NCBI RefSeq assembly: GCF_016587355.1
Contig: NZ_BNJF01000001.1
Coordinates: 1,674,001 to 1,738,000, forward strand
Length of the DNA: 64,000 bases
Origin: Ktedonospora formicarum
GTDB taxonomy: Bacteria > Chloroflexota > Ktedonobacteria > Ktedonobacterales > Ktedonobacteraceae
Direction of reading: 5' to 3'
The position numbers and the translations under genes are program-made. The notes under the pieces were generated by a model that worked only from the letters and a program-made list of their open reading frames with translations, was not told where the DNA came from and made no database searches. This document shows, in pieces, positions 26,174 through 34,974 of this stretch; the stretch's first letter is position 1, and each line of letters opens with the position of its first letter.

Positions 26174-26935
26174 ATGGAACCAACTTTCATGCATCACCAT
26201 AGCCATAAAAGCCCCTTGCCGCGCTACTATCAGCTCAAGGAAATCATGCGCGAAAAAATCATCTCTGGCGCGTGGAAACCAGGCGACCTTATTCCTTCTG
26301 AACGAGAACTAGGCGAGCAATATGGTATCAGCCGTATGACAGCACGCCAGGCCATTACTGAGCTAGTAAACGAAGGGATGTTTTATCGAGAACAAGGGAA
26401 GGGCACATTCGTAAGCCGCCACAAAATCACGCAACAGCTCATTCGCCTTACTGGTTTCACGGAAGACATCAGCGCACGGGGACAGGCCCCTGCCACCAGA
26501 GTGCTAAATGTCACCATGATACCCGCCGACGAAAACGTTGCAGAACATCTGCGTATTCGCGTAGGCTTACCAGTTTTACGCCTTCAACGTTTACGCTTGG
26601 CTGACGATGAACCCCTCGCAGTAGAACGCTCCCATCTCTACTTCATAGGCTGTGAACAGCTTGTAGATGATGATTTGGAGCATCAATCACTCTATCGCTT
26701 GCTTGAAGCAAAGTATGGCATTCAACTCATTCAGGCGGAGCAGGAACTCGAAGCAGGCCTTACTAACGAAGAAGACTCAAAGCTTCTCCATCTCCCTATA
26801 GGAAGTCCGGCACTCTACACACGCCGCACAACCTACACGAATCGAGACCAGCCCATCGAGTACGCACGCTCCATCTATAGCGGAAGCAAGTATACATTCT
26901 ATACGCATATGATGCGTAACCAACTGGTCCTTTAA
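26174..26935 (+). CDS. GntR/HutC-family repressor of amino-sugar genes (NagR/DasR-like)
   Basis: 253-aa regulator. The N-terminal winged helix (about residues 20-90) contains PGDLIPSERELGEQYGIS and MTARQAITELVNEGM, then the wing EQGKGTFVSR. A UTRA effector domain follows (about 105-245) with TRVLNVTMIPADENVA, LRLQRLRLADDEPLAVERS and a C-terminal RRTTYTNRDQPIEYARS. UTRA regulators of this branch bind phosphorylated amino sugars and release DNA. DasR-like sites nearby support that role. The start is uncertain: 26174 (ATG) is used; a TTG at 26144 or an ATG at 26189 are alternatives. Divergent from nagA. Confidence 0.88.
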   Translation: MEPTFMHHHSHKSPLPRYYQLKEIMREKIISGAWKPGDLIPSERELGEQYGISRMTARQAITELVNEGMFYREQGKGTFVSRHKITQQLIRLTGFTEDISARGQAPATRVLNVTMIPADENVAEHLRIRVGLPVLRLQRLRLADDEPLAVERSHLYFIGCEQLVDDDLEHQSLYRLLEAKYGIQLIQAEQELEAGLTNEEDSKLLHLPIGSPALYTRRTTYTNRDQPIEYARSIYSGSKYTFYTHMMRNQLVL

Positions 26936-26939
26936 ACGC

Positions 26940-26967
26940 GCTCAGGGCTACCGCGGAAAACCTGAGC
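26940..26967 (+). terminator. Short hairpin after gntR
   Basis: GCTCAGG (26940-26946) pairs with CCTGAGC (26961-26967) just past the gntR stop. No T tract follows, so termination would be weak. Confidence 0.35.
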
Positions 26968-27059
26968 ACAGGCGTGAAAGTGCCTTATATTTTCATATCG
27001 TCCTTAACACGCACAGACTTTCGCGGTAGGAGCATACAGACTTCGGAGGAGGAAGAAGT

Positions 27060-28010
27060 ATGACCGGGCAACAAAATCAGACAGACCCCGTCTGCTATCT
27101 TGGCATTGATGGAGGGGGCAGCAAAACACAGGCCATCCTTGTTGATACTCAGGGACTTGAGATAGGCCGTGGACAGGCTGGTAGTTCTAACTATGCAGCG
27201 GTAGGGCTGACCAAAGCAGTCGAGCACATCACGAACGCCGTGACACAAGCCAGGGCTCAGATAGCTGATACATACATAGTAAGCAAAGCCTGGATTGGAC
27301 TGGCAGGGATCGATACTCCCCAGGGTCACACCGAGATGCTTCCTCATCTCCAAGCCCTTGCGCGCGAGGTCTTGCTAACGAACGACGCAGAACTTGGCCT
27401 GAGCGCCTTACCACAAGCAGTCGGCGTTGTACTGATCGCAGGCACAGGCTCCATAGGACTTGGGCGAGACCAACACGGACAGATTCAACGCGCCGGAGGT
27501 TGGGGCCATATCCTCGGCGATGAAGGAAGCGGCTATGCTCTTGGGCAACGGGCCCTACAAGCTGCCGTTCGCTTTGCTGATGGACGCGGGCCTGCGACAA
27601 GCTTGCTAAAACAAATTCTGAGCCACTGGCAACTTACCGAACCGTATGAACTAATCACTAAAGTCTATCCAGGCGAAGAGAAAGCTATGATCGCACGGCT
27701 CTCCATCTGCGTCATTCAGGCTGCGAGCGAGGGAGATGCTATCGCTTCCACGATTCTTAAGCAGGCGGCCAATGAACTCGCAATGACTGTATGTGCGGTC
27801 GTGCGCAAGCTCAATTTCGCAGCACAAAAACTTCCGCTTGCACTCAGTGGTGGCCTGCTCATTCACGAACATATTTATCGTGAGCTTGTCTTAGCACAAC
27901 TACACCAGCAATTCAAAGCACTAGAGGTTACACTGGTCAATGAGCCAGCGCTCAGCGCCGCAAAGGCCGCTATTCATCTCGACAATCTTGCGACGTGGAA
28001 ACGAGCATAG
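27060..28010 (+). CDS. BadF/BadG/BcrA/BcrD-type sugar kinase (probable N-acetylglucosamine kinase)
   Basis: 316-aa ASKHA-fold kinase. The phosphate-1 motif is LGIDGGGSKTQAILVD at residues 14-29, the connect region has LTNDAELGL, the phosphate-2 motif IAGTGSIGLG near 140 is followed by GGWGHILGDEGSG, and the adenosine motif is LALSGGLL near 265. This pattern matches eukaryote-like GlcNAc kinases of the BadF family. GGAGGAGG precedes the ATG. It lies 124 bp after gntR on the same strand and would supply GlcNAc-6-phosphate for NagA. Confidence 0.85.
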   Translation: MTGQQNQTDPVCYLGIDGGGSKTQAILVDTQGLEIGRGQAGSSNYAAVGLTKAVEHITNAVTQARAQIADTYIVSKAWIGLAGIDTPQGHTEMLPHLQALAREVLLTNDAELGLSALPQAVGVVLIAGTGSIGLGRDQHGQIQRAGGWGHILGDEGSGYALGQRALQAAVRFADGRGPATSLLKQILSHWQLTEPYELITKVYPGEEKAMIARLSICVIQAASEGDAIASTILKQAANELAMTVCAVVRKLNFAAQKLPLALSGGLLIHEHIYRELVLAQLHQQFKALEVTLVNEPALSAAKAAIHLDNLATWKRA

Positions 28011-28030
28011 GAAATCCTCGAGAGACAGGA

Positions 28031-28067
28031 GAATAGGCCTTCACTAATGCTAGTAGAGGGCCTATTC
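28031..28067. terminator. Inverted repeat between two convergent genes
   Basis: GAATAGGCC (28031-28039) pairs with GGCCTATTC (28059-28067), 19-nt loop, between the stops of the sugar kinase and the second SIS gene. Weak T tracts make it a probable but unproven terminator. Confidence 0.5.
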
Positions 28068-28085
28068 TTAAAGACACAGATATCT

Positions 28086-28898
28086 CTAGACAGGGCGAAT
28101 ACGATCGGAATATCGTTGAATCAGCCCAGCGTTACGTTCAATCCCTCCAGGAACATTTGAAGAGAGAAAGACAGGAACATCCTGCCCCTTCGCCATCAAC
28201 TGGCCTATAATCTCGGCGGTTAAGGCTTGCGCAATCAAGGCACCAGTGATCGAAGAGATAGCGCAGGCAACACTACCATCAGGTAAAGTAAGCAACGCAT
28301 CCCCAAATGGCGATTGATTATCAATCACAATATCCGCAATCTCGCAGAGGCGCTGACCAGAGGCATGGCGTGGCGACATCTGCCATGTATGCTCAAGAGA
28401 GGTCACCGCAATCAACATATGTCCTCGTTGCTTTATCTGCCGAGCGACTTCAACAATGGTGACGTTAATGCCAGCATTTGAGCAGATGAGGAAAATATCC
28501 TGTGGTTCGATATGATAACAATTCAGAAGTGCCTCACCAGCCTGGAGATTACGCTCGATATCGGGATGCATTGCCACTTCGGGCGACCAGCCAGCATGCA
28601 AAACCAAATCTTCTAGATCCAGCCGATTTACTGGAACCAGCCCCCCAGCACGCCCTGCCAGTTCCATCGCGAACGCCCGCGAATGTCCTGTTCCATAGGC
28701 ATGAATCACGCCATCTCGTTCGATACAGTCAACACATGCGCGAGCGGCACTTCTTATCGTCTCAGCTTGTGTCTTCTGTAAACGCTCTACGGAACGCATA
28801 GCCTTCTGCCAGTACAACTCCAAACCAAATACGGTTTGCATGTTGTCATCTTTATATGAATCTGTCATAGTATTCTTCTTTTGTTTGCTAACAGGCAT
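28086..28898 (-). CDS. SIS-domain sugar-phosphate-binding protein
   Basis: 270-aa protein with a single SIS fold of the SIS_2 type. Motifs are VIHAYGTGHSRAFAMELAGRAGG region near 65-85 (phosphate-binding loop GTGHSR), LICSNAGINVTIVE near 135, and AVTSLEHTWQMSPRH near 165. Such proteins occur with amino-sugar genes as isomerases or lyases of unknown exact substrate; MurQ-type etherase is less likely because the MurQ signature is not evident. Start codon is uncertain among ATGs at residues 1, 11 and 20. It is the edge of the amino-sugar group. Confidence 0.72.
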   Translation of the reverse strand: MPVSKQKKNTMTDSYKDDNMQTVFGLELYWQKAMRSVERLQKTQAETIRSAARACVDCIERDGVIHAYGTGHSRAFAMELAGRAGGLVPVNRLDLEDLVLHAGWSPEVAMHPDIERNLQAGEALLNCYHIEPQDIFLICSNAGINVTIVEVARQIKQRGHMLIAVTSLEHTWQMSPRHASGQRLCEIADIVIDNQSPFGDALLTLPDGSVACAISSITGALIAQALTAEIIGQLMAKGQDVPVFLSSNVPGGIERNAGLIQRYSDRIRPV

Positions 28899-29009
28899 GC
28901 ATTCTTCTGTTAATCATCATTATACCTCAACACAATAAGCAATGCTCGCATCCTTTTATCCTCATATCTCGTAATAAAAATGTCACTAGCTACATAAATT
29001 TTTATATAA

Positions 29010-29300
29010 ATGGCAATGGTTCGAACCCTCTTCTCATATGCCATTTGGCTCTGCACTAAGAAATCTCTAGCAAGAAGTGGTCCAAACAATTTCATTATAG
29101 GTATTTTCCTGATCCTCGCCTCTATACAGCACAACGCCTATAAGGCTATGGGATTGGACGGGGCTCTTCAAGTGCTCGCACAACAGCCCTTTGGAGCCAT
29201 TTTACTAGGAGTCGTCGCTTTTGGGCTCTTCTCCTATGGCGTCTATTCGTTCGTTGAGGCGCGCTATCGCCGCATAGATAGCAAAATAGGCAGCCTCTAA
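29010..29300 (+). pseudogene. DUF1206 fragment (last repeat only)
   Basis: The 96-codon frame reads as the last of the three paired-helix repeats of DUF1206 membrane proteins: GIFLILASIQHNAYKAMG, then LDGALQVLAQQPFG, a hydrophobic helix, and the ending FVEARYRRI. Full members have about 250-280 aa and three such repeats. There is no ribosome-binding site and no upstream frame with the missing repeats, so this is most likely a truncated relic. Independent single-repeat protein is the alternative. Confidence 0.6.
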
Positions 29301-29319
29301 CAATCAGGCACTCCGCTTA

Positions 29320-30243
29320 CTATATTGGGCGTATCAGCGCGCTTACCGCAGACTCATATCCTACTAAGAGTTGAGATAAATCGCTAAGAAAACGCCCTAC
29401 TCTCTCTATCTGAGCAATGATTTCATCGCGCTTCTGTGGATCACTGCTCAGGTTTTCTTCGAGAAACTTTAGAAAGAGTAGAGTATCTGTCATATGAGCA
29501 TAGAGAGCGCCTTTGTGAGTATTCAGTTGCTGATGTTTCTCAAAGACTTGCATGAGTTGCGCGAAGGGAGGACTCCCAATACCCTTTATTCTCGCCTCAG
29601 TAGAGGCTGCAGCTTGCCTTTGAAGGGAGGAAAGCTCTTCAGTATTAGAGAGTGACGCCTCCGATACAGCCTCATGAGCCTCCAATGTTTCAGTGAGGGC
29701 ACGCACAAACTCGAGAAACATATAATAGAGGTCGGCAATAAAGCCCCGTACTCTATGGAGAGCATCCTCAACTGAGCGTTGCTGCGCGAGACAAGGGTAT
29801 CCCTCCTCATTTGGGTCTGTGGCAGCTTGTACCTCGTCAAGGGTTGACATCACTTCGTTAAAGCGCACAACAAAGGCATCCAGAGTATTCCCATTCCCCA
29901 TATGAAGATATGTATGGTAGACCTGGTAAAGGGCACTCAAAGACCCTTTGCTGGCTGAAAACTCCTGCTTTTCCGCTTCCTGGAATCCAGGTACCTCCAT
30001 TGAGGGTTCCGTGAGTTGCTGCTGTACAGGAAGATCTACTGTGTCTTGTTCACGTATAACATGTGACGACGAGAGGGGACCACGTAAGAACTGGAGCGTC
30101 TTCTCAATATCAGCAACCAGTTCCATCCGCTGCTCCTGCCTCAGAGCCGCCTCATACTTCACCATACTCAAACAAGCCAGGACCGTCGCAATAGCATGCT
30201 CCAACTGTGACATCGGAGGTTGCGGCCAGGTATCTCGCATCAT
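29320..30243 (-). CDS. Hypothetical helical protein
   Basis: 307-aa soluble protein that I do not recognise. It is Glu/Gln/Leu-rich with long predicted helices (for example residues 35-55, 150-215 and 255-295) and a low-complexity linker (VQQQLTEPSMEVPG region). No signal peptide or membrane helix is seen. GGGGGC precedes the ATG. It lies 22 bp downstream of the zinc-ribbon/BACON gene pair on the same strand and probably shares its transcript. Confidence 0.6.
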   Translation of the reverse strand: MMRDTWPQPPMSQLEHAIATVLACLSMVKYEAALRQEQRMELVADIEKTLQFLRGPLSSSHVIREQDTVDLPVQQQLTEPSMEVPGFQEAEKQEFSASKGSLSALYQVYHTYLHMGNGNTLDAFVVRFNEVMSTLDEVQAATDPNEEGYPCLAQQRSVEDALHRVRGFIADLYYMFLEFVRALTETLEAHEAVSEASLSNTEELSSLQRQAAASTEARIKGIGSPPFAQLMQVFEKHQQLNTHKGALYAHMTDTLLFLKFLEENLSSDPQKRDEIIAQIERVGRFLSDLSQLLVGYESAVSALIRPI

Positions 30244-30265
30244 GCACGCCCCCTTCTTAAGTACT

Positions 30266-31837
30266 CTAGGAATTCACATGTAATGTGACAGGAATGATCT
30301 GTGGGCTCTGGTTGATAGTCGCACCACGACTATCATAAGCCACAAAGGTGATATGCCCCTGGTAAGTTCCCAGGATTTTCCACTTGGTATTCACATTCAC
30401 AGTCAACTGGGTACCACCACCATTGTCTACCCATGTTGATGATCCCAATACAATCCATTGTTCATCAGCGCTTACATTCCAGGTCACTGGATAAGAACAC
30501 GCTCCCGTTGCACTGATACTGATTGTCTGCGAGGATGGGCTAGAATCCAGCAGAGACGACTTAAAAGATAGTGAACTGGGAGAGATAGCCATCACACACG
30601 GCTGCCTCACATTAAGGGAGACAGTGAGCGTCTGAACGGCATCAGCAATGGCATTTCCAGCCTCATCTGTCGCCGATAGCAGTACTTGGGCATTGTAGCT
30701 ACCAGGAGCAAGACTACCAGCGTTGACATGAACCGGAACATCGGCTGTTGTTCCAGCATTAAGAGCAATTTCATGCGTATCCACTTGGAGCCAGGGCACG
30801 CCCCCTGTAGCATGCAACATGAGATCAGCCTGACCGGTATTAGCAATAACCACATTTTGTTCCACGCCACTATTCTGTCCTTGCACAATGTCGAAGGCAA
30901 GTTGAGAAGGGGAGAGAGTCAATCCAGCGATCTTGGATTGCTCCCCTATCGGAGAGACAACAGCCTGAACACTAATAGTCTGACTGGACTGCGCTGCCAC
31001 AATCACCAGCGAGCCAACATATGTCCCTGGTTTGAGGCGTGACGCATCAATCTGTACAACCAGATCCGCGCTATCACGCGAAGAGAGTGTTCCCTTGGCA
31101 GGTGTCACATGCAGCCAATCGTTCTGTGAGCTGGCCTGCCAATCAATCTTTCCCTTACAGCTAGGCGCAACACTCAAATCTAAATTCTGAGGAGCGCTCT
31201 TCGGCTGACCAGCACTGGCATGTAAAGCCAGATGCTCAGAACTGGTACTGACGCTACAAGGTGGGCGCACACTAAGAGATAGCGCGAGAGACTGCGGATT
31301 GTTTAATGTTTTCTGATCTGCCTGAAGAGCAACAATACCGCTATAGACATCTGAGAGTAAAGATTTACTCTTTACGCGCAGATGAACCAACTGCGTCTTG
31401 CCTGGCTCTATAGTCCCCTGAGTGGGTTGTATACTCAACCAATCGAGGTGAGTTTGGAAACCCATTACCTCAGAGAGTGATGCCATTTGTACCTGACTGG
31501 CAAGTGACCAATGCAGGGGCTTATTTCCCAGGTTAGAGACGACTAGCATTTGCTCCGCCGGGTCCGCAACCCCATCCAAACCAGTAAAAGAGAAGGCAGC
31601 CGGTGTCATGCTCAATACAGGTCCAGGATCATCGGGCAAAGGTCTTACTGACATCTTCACCGTGACTTTCTGGGAACTACCAGTACTGGCAACAAGCAGA
31701 ATAGTTCCTGTATAATCGCCAGGCTTTAATCCCGCCCGTGAAGCCACCAATAGCACAGTCTGCCCACTACTGAAGGCTCCTTGCATTGGTGTCAGCAATA
31801 GCCAGGGACGATCGCTGCTAGCAACCCAGGAGATCAT
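30266..31837 (-). CDS. BACON-repeat protein, 3' part of a gene split by a G8 tract
   Basis: 523 aa built from about five BACON/Ig-like beta-sandwich repeats. Each has a core W(L/I) strand followed by a Gly and a PGxYxG-like turn (DRPWLLLTP, LDWLSIQPTQG, NDWLHVTPAKG, VPWLQVDTHE, DEQWIVLGSS; LKPGDYTGTI, LKPGTYVGSL). Its first residues MISWVASSDRPW are the middle of a repeat, not a start. The missing half of that repeat is the C-terminus of the upstream frame (31834-32655), in the -1/+1 register across a run of eight G on the coding strand. The likely role is an extracytoplasmic adhesive or carbohydrate-binding array. Confidence 0.78.
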   Translation of the reverse strand: MISWVASSDRPWLLLTPMQGAFSSGQTVLLVASRAGLKPGDYTGTILLVASTGSSQKVTVKMSVRPLPDDPGPVLSMTPAAFSFTGLDGVADPAEQMLVVSNLGNKPLHWSLASQVQMASLSEVMGFQTHLDWLSIQPTQGTIEPGKTQLVHLRVKSKSLLSDVYSGIVALQADQKTLNNPQSLALSLSVRPPCSVSTSSEHLALHASAGQPKSAPQNLDLSVAPSCKGKIDWQASSQNDWLHVTPAKGTLSSRDSADLVVQIDASRLKPGTYVGSLVIVAAQSSQTISVQAVVSPIGEQSKIAGLTLSPSQLAFDIVQGQNSGVEQNVVIANTGQADLMLHATGGVPWLQVDTHEIALNAGTTADVPVHVNAGSLAPGSYNAQVLLSATDEAGNAIADAVQTLTVSLNVRQPCVMAISPSSLSFKSSLLDSSPSSQTISISATGACSYPVTWNVSADEQWIVLGSSTWVDNGGGTQLTVNVNTKWKILGTYQGHITFVAYDSRGATINQSPQIIPVTLHVNS

Positions 31838-32655
31838 TCCCCCCCCGTATTGCGTAAGTGTAAAGACTGAATAGAATTAGAGCCCTGCAAGCTCGATCCC
31901 ATATCAAAATGGTCCTGGCTCAATTGCATATGCGGCGGTTGTGCTGGCCCTATACCAACAATTTGGAGGGGAGCGCTGGCGACATAACGAGTCATCACAT
32001 CTTCCGCCACAACCACATGGTTTCCGGGCTCCCAACGCTCATCAATGCGCAAGCGCACCTTAGCCTGCCCAGTAACATCCATCTGTATATAAGTACCTTG
32101 TTGTCCAGCGATCTGATCGATACGCACGACTTCCTGGACATCTCGGGTCAAACGTACACGCGCGCGTGAAGCAAAATGGCTCAGACTGACCTCTACCACC
32201 TGCCCCGGAGACGCTGCATTAGTAGCCAGGCGCAGCAATGGATGAGAGGTTTCATCATTGCTTCCAGATTGGCGGAAAACAAACGCGGCCAACACACCAT
32301 CTACAAGCAGAGCCAATAGAGAAAGGGCTGCAAGCATCAGGAATATTCTCTGCCAACGGCCAGGCCGCTTTTTCAGGCGAACTCCTGGCCTTGGCGTGGT
32401 TGGAGCCTGACTAGAAGGGAATGATATTTCCTCTGGAATAGTCGATACTCCCACAGGAGTAGAAGATTGAGAAGACTCAAACGTCCCAATTGATGGCACT
32501 TCCATCAAGGACGTCATACTCCCCTGCCCTCCAGGAGAGAAAGAAAAAACTGAATGCTCATCATTTCGAGGGCGCTTTAATAAAGCAATCTGACACTGAT
32601 TACAAAACATTGTATTGTTAGCATATGGAGTATTGCATCGTAGGCATTGGCGCAT
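31834..32655 (-). CDS. Zinc-ribbon membrane-anchored protein, 5' part of the split BACON gene
   Basis: 273 aa from the ATG at 32655. An N-terminal zinc ribbon (CLRC and CNQC pairs) is followed by a Ser/Pro-rich linker, one membrane helix at about residues 108-128 (FLMLAALSLLALLVDGVLAAFVF), and an extracytoplasmic Ig-like region. It ends at LHLRNTGGE, which looks like the first half of a BACON repeat. The next frame continues it after the G8 tract; one extra G would give NTGGGMISW and a single protein of about 800 aa. The stop and the downstream ATG overlap as ATGA, so coupled translation is also possible. Confidence 0.78.
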   Translation of the reverse strand: MRQCLRCNTPYANNTMFCNQCQIALLKRPRNDEHSVFSFSPGGQGSMTSLMEVPSIGTFESSQSSTPVGVSTIPEEISFPSSQAPTTPRPGVRLKKRPGRWQRIFLMLAALSLLALLVDGVLAAFVFRQSGSNDETSHPLLRLATNAASPGQVVEVSLSHFASRARVRLTRDVQEVVRIDQIAGQQGTYIQMDVTGQAKVRLRIDERWEPGNHVVVAEDVMTRYVASAPLQIVGIGPAQPPHMQLSQDHFDMGSSLQGSNSIQSLHLRNTGGE

Positions 32656-32967
32656 TATCCCGCTCTTTCCACTCATTCAAACACTATGACCACTTATACC
32701 ACAGGACGGGTATCACACATTATTCCCCTGCATTTCACACAGAGATACAGGTACAATTTTTAAATATGCAAAATATTTGCTTACCCATATTCTACAATGT
32801 TAACGTATAATTAACGAGTTATTGCCCCATTAGTCATGTTATCATATATTTCATTGCATAAGCATGCATCCACTAACATGCCTTAGAAGCGAGTGCCTCA
32901 CGTACTATCTTTTTCATAATCCTCATAGTACATTTTTCAAGGGCGCGATTTTGTCTTCCCATAAGAA

Positions 32968-33001
32968 GGGACTCCAGTCGAATATATTCGACTGGAGTCC
33001 C
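32968..33001. terminator. Perfect 34-bp palindrome downstream of the HTH-GAF gene
   Basis: Arms 32968-32984 and 32985-33001 are perfectly complementary without a spacer. It lies 26 bp beyond the stop of the minus-strand regulator gene; TTCTTAT follows in that direction. It fits a terminator, though a protein-binding palindrome is not excluded. Confidence 0.65.
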
Positions 33002-33027
33002 TCTCGCAGGAGACATGCACAACGGAC

Positions 33028-34062
33028 CTACTCGGCATGCATGGAATAATATTTCCCCAAATCACTACTATGGGCAACGGCAAAATCCACGAGTTCTCTC
33101 TCTATCTCTTTCCAGGTGAGCGCTTCTGCCTGTTTGACATCAATGTTCTCATTGCCACGCAACGCGGTCAGCATTACATCAGATACCCGTTGACGATATG
33201 AGAAAAGATACGACTGCTGGTCAGTTCCCTCAGGCATAGCCCGCAGATTAATATGTTCTACAGGATAAAACTCGTCTGGCTCAAATACCAGTGATAGCAG
33301 TTCCGCATATTGTTCTATTAACTTCTGTCGATGCGGAGAAAAGTAGTCTGGTACCGCGCTAGAGACAAGAAAGCACCCGGCGACTCTGGATTCTCGATAG
33401 ATCGGATAGGCGGCCGCACCTTTCTCCCATTTATCCCAATGGATCGGACGCAACCCTTGCTGCTCTTTACTACGATTCTGCACAACGCTATGCTGGCAGC
33501 GGCCAACGACATAGCCAGAGAGCGATCCTAGCCCTAAAAAAATAGCGTATGGCTCCAGATTAGGAGGCCAGGGCGATGTACCAAAGCCCATACGCTCACG
33601 TAAGCTGTAGACTTTGCCATCCGTCGAAGGAGGAATACATTGAATAAGCGTGACAGCCATACCCTGCTGTTGAGGATCCAAACGATCCAGGGCATGACGC
33701 AGAATCAAATTGGCAACGTTCCAGGAGCGTTGAGCATGGGGAGCAGAGGCATATGTATGAAAGACGCGAGCATACAAATCGGACGAAATTAGATCTTGCT
33801 CCTCATCCTGCTTATTTAATTCCAGGCCAAGGGGAAAATCGGGAAATTCACGCGCAATAAGTTCCTGCATTTCTGCACGATGCTGCTGAGATAAAGCCTG
33901 AAGCAAACGACGTAAATGCTGGTATCGTGGTCTAGAGGTGTTGCTTGCCCAACGCCCCAACGTCACAGCATTAATTCCCACAACACCCGCGATCTTCTGC
34001 CTTTCCTGCCCATCCCGAATAATATCATTAAGCATTTCACGCCACGATGTATATTTTTCCAC
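33028..34062 (-). CDS. HTH-GAF transcriptional regulator
   Basis: 344-aa protein. Residues 1-60 form a helix-turn-helix of the lambda-repressor/XRE type (QKIAGVVGINAVTLGRWASN, the turn and recognition helix). About residues 105-270 resemble a GAF sensor domain with IPRESRVAGCFLV-like strands (IYRESRVAGCFLVSS). A C-terminal helical tail follows. This HTH-plus-GAF design recurs in Ktedonobacteria-like genomes as far as I know. The ligand is unknown. No operon partner; divergent from the recombinase-like gene. Confidence 0.7.
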   Translation of the reverse strand: MEKYTSWREMLNDIIRDGQERQKIAGVVGINAVTLGRWASNTSRPRYQHLRRLLQALSQQHRAEMQELIAREFPDFPLGLELNKQDEEQDLISSDLYARVFHTYASAPHAQRSWNVANLILRHALDRLDPQQQGMAVTLIQCIPPSTDGKVYSLRERMGFGTSPWPPNLEPYAIFLGLGSLSGYVVGRCQHSVVQNRSKEQQGLRPIHWDKWEKGAAAYPIYRESRVAGCFLVSSAVPDYFSPHRQKLIEQYAELLSLVFEPDEFYPVEHINLRAMPEGTDQQSYLFSYRQRVSDVMLTALRGNENIDVKQAEALTWKEIERELVDFAVAHSSDLGKYYSMHAE

Positions 34063-34356
34063 TTTTAAACCTTATAAATACACTTCGGACTTTTATACAT
34101 TACCGCATTTTTTTCAATAATAACAGCATTTTCTACACTGCGTCAATTGTGCCACCATACTTTTTTATATTTCTTTATGAAATCCTAATACACTGCTTCT
34201 ATGCTTGCTTCGCTGGGCGCCCTTGGCAAGCGAAAAAAGGGCATAGCCATCTGGTAATGGGGCTCTTGTCTTTTTGCATTTTAAACACTATATTATATGT
34301 ATTCAACCATAATACATCTTTATTAAACAATTTTCACCTTTAAATGGAGTTTTTAA

Positions 34357-34848
34357 ATGCACAAAAGCGAGCCACTTCCTATAAACAAGCAAGTAGCCTT
34401 ATACTATAAAACACCTGTAGAAGCGATCGAAGCCTCATTATCCCAGCTCTCTGAACAAATCTCCTGGCTGATAGCTGAGGGGTGGGTGGAGGAGAAGATT
34501 ACAACCTATATACGCCTCTTCGACACAGATGAAGATACTTTCAGACGCCTCATTGATGCTATAGACGCAGGCAAGTTTGGCGCGGTGTTTGTATTCTCAG
34601 TGGACCGCCTTTTCTCTGATGTAGAGCTAGGCATTTTCATCAATGCTTGCCAGAGCAATAATGTTGAGGTGCTAACTCCAGTTGAGAGATACAACCTTTC
34701 AGATGATGCGGAATTAAGGAAATTGCGAGACCACCACGATGCCTATACCAACTATATCAAATACAGAGAACACTTAAAAGTCATGTGCGAGTGCTGGGAG
34801 ATGCTCAAAGAGCAAACAAATACATGTATACCAGCAGAGACCGCCTAA
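34357..34848 (+). CDS. Serine-recombinase-like protein lacking the catalytic motif
   Basis: 163-aa protein with the second half of a resolvase N-terminal domain: FGAVFVFSVDRLFSDVELG, then a strand NNVEVLTPVERYNLSD. The catalytic strand that normally reads YxRxSxxxQ is replaced by VALYYKTPVEAIEASL, so the nucleophilic Ser and its neighbouring Arg are absent. There is no DNA-binding C-terminal domain. It is therefore either a decayed recombinase or a small protein that kept the fold for another use. The upstream 290 bp are AT-rich and hold no gene. Confidence 0.55.
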   Translation: MHKSEPLPINKQVALYYKTPVEAIEASLSQLSEQISWLIAEGWVEEKITTYIRLFDTDEDTFRRLIDAIDAGKFGAVFVFSVDRLFSDVELGIFINACQSNNVEVLTPVERYNLSDDAELRKLRDHHDAYTNYIKYREHLKVMCECWEMLKEQTNTCIPAETA

Positions 34849-34974
34849 GCAAAATCCATCTTCTTTCACGTAGGGATACAGCACAAATTATGTGCTTCTG
34901 TGCAGTATGATGCACTTCAACTGTGCTATAGCATATATCAGGTAGAGATCTCTCGCCCTTTTTACAAACAATCC

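Noticed and set aside
29015..29040. GGTTCGAACC resembling a tRNA T-loop
   Set aside because: No acceptor or anticodon arms can be built around it; it lies in the DUF1206 relic.
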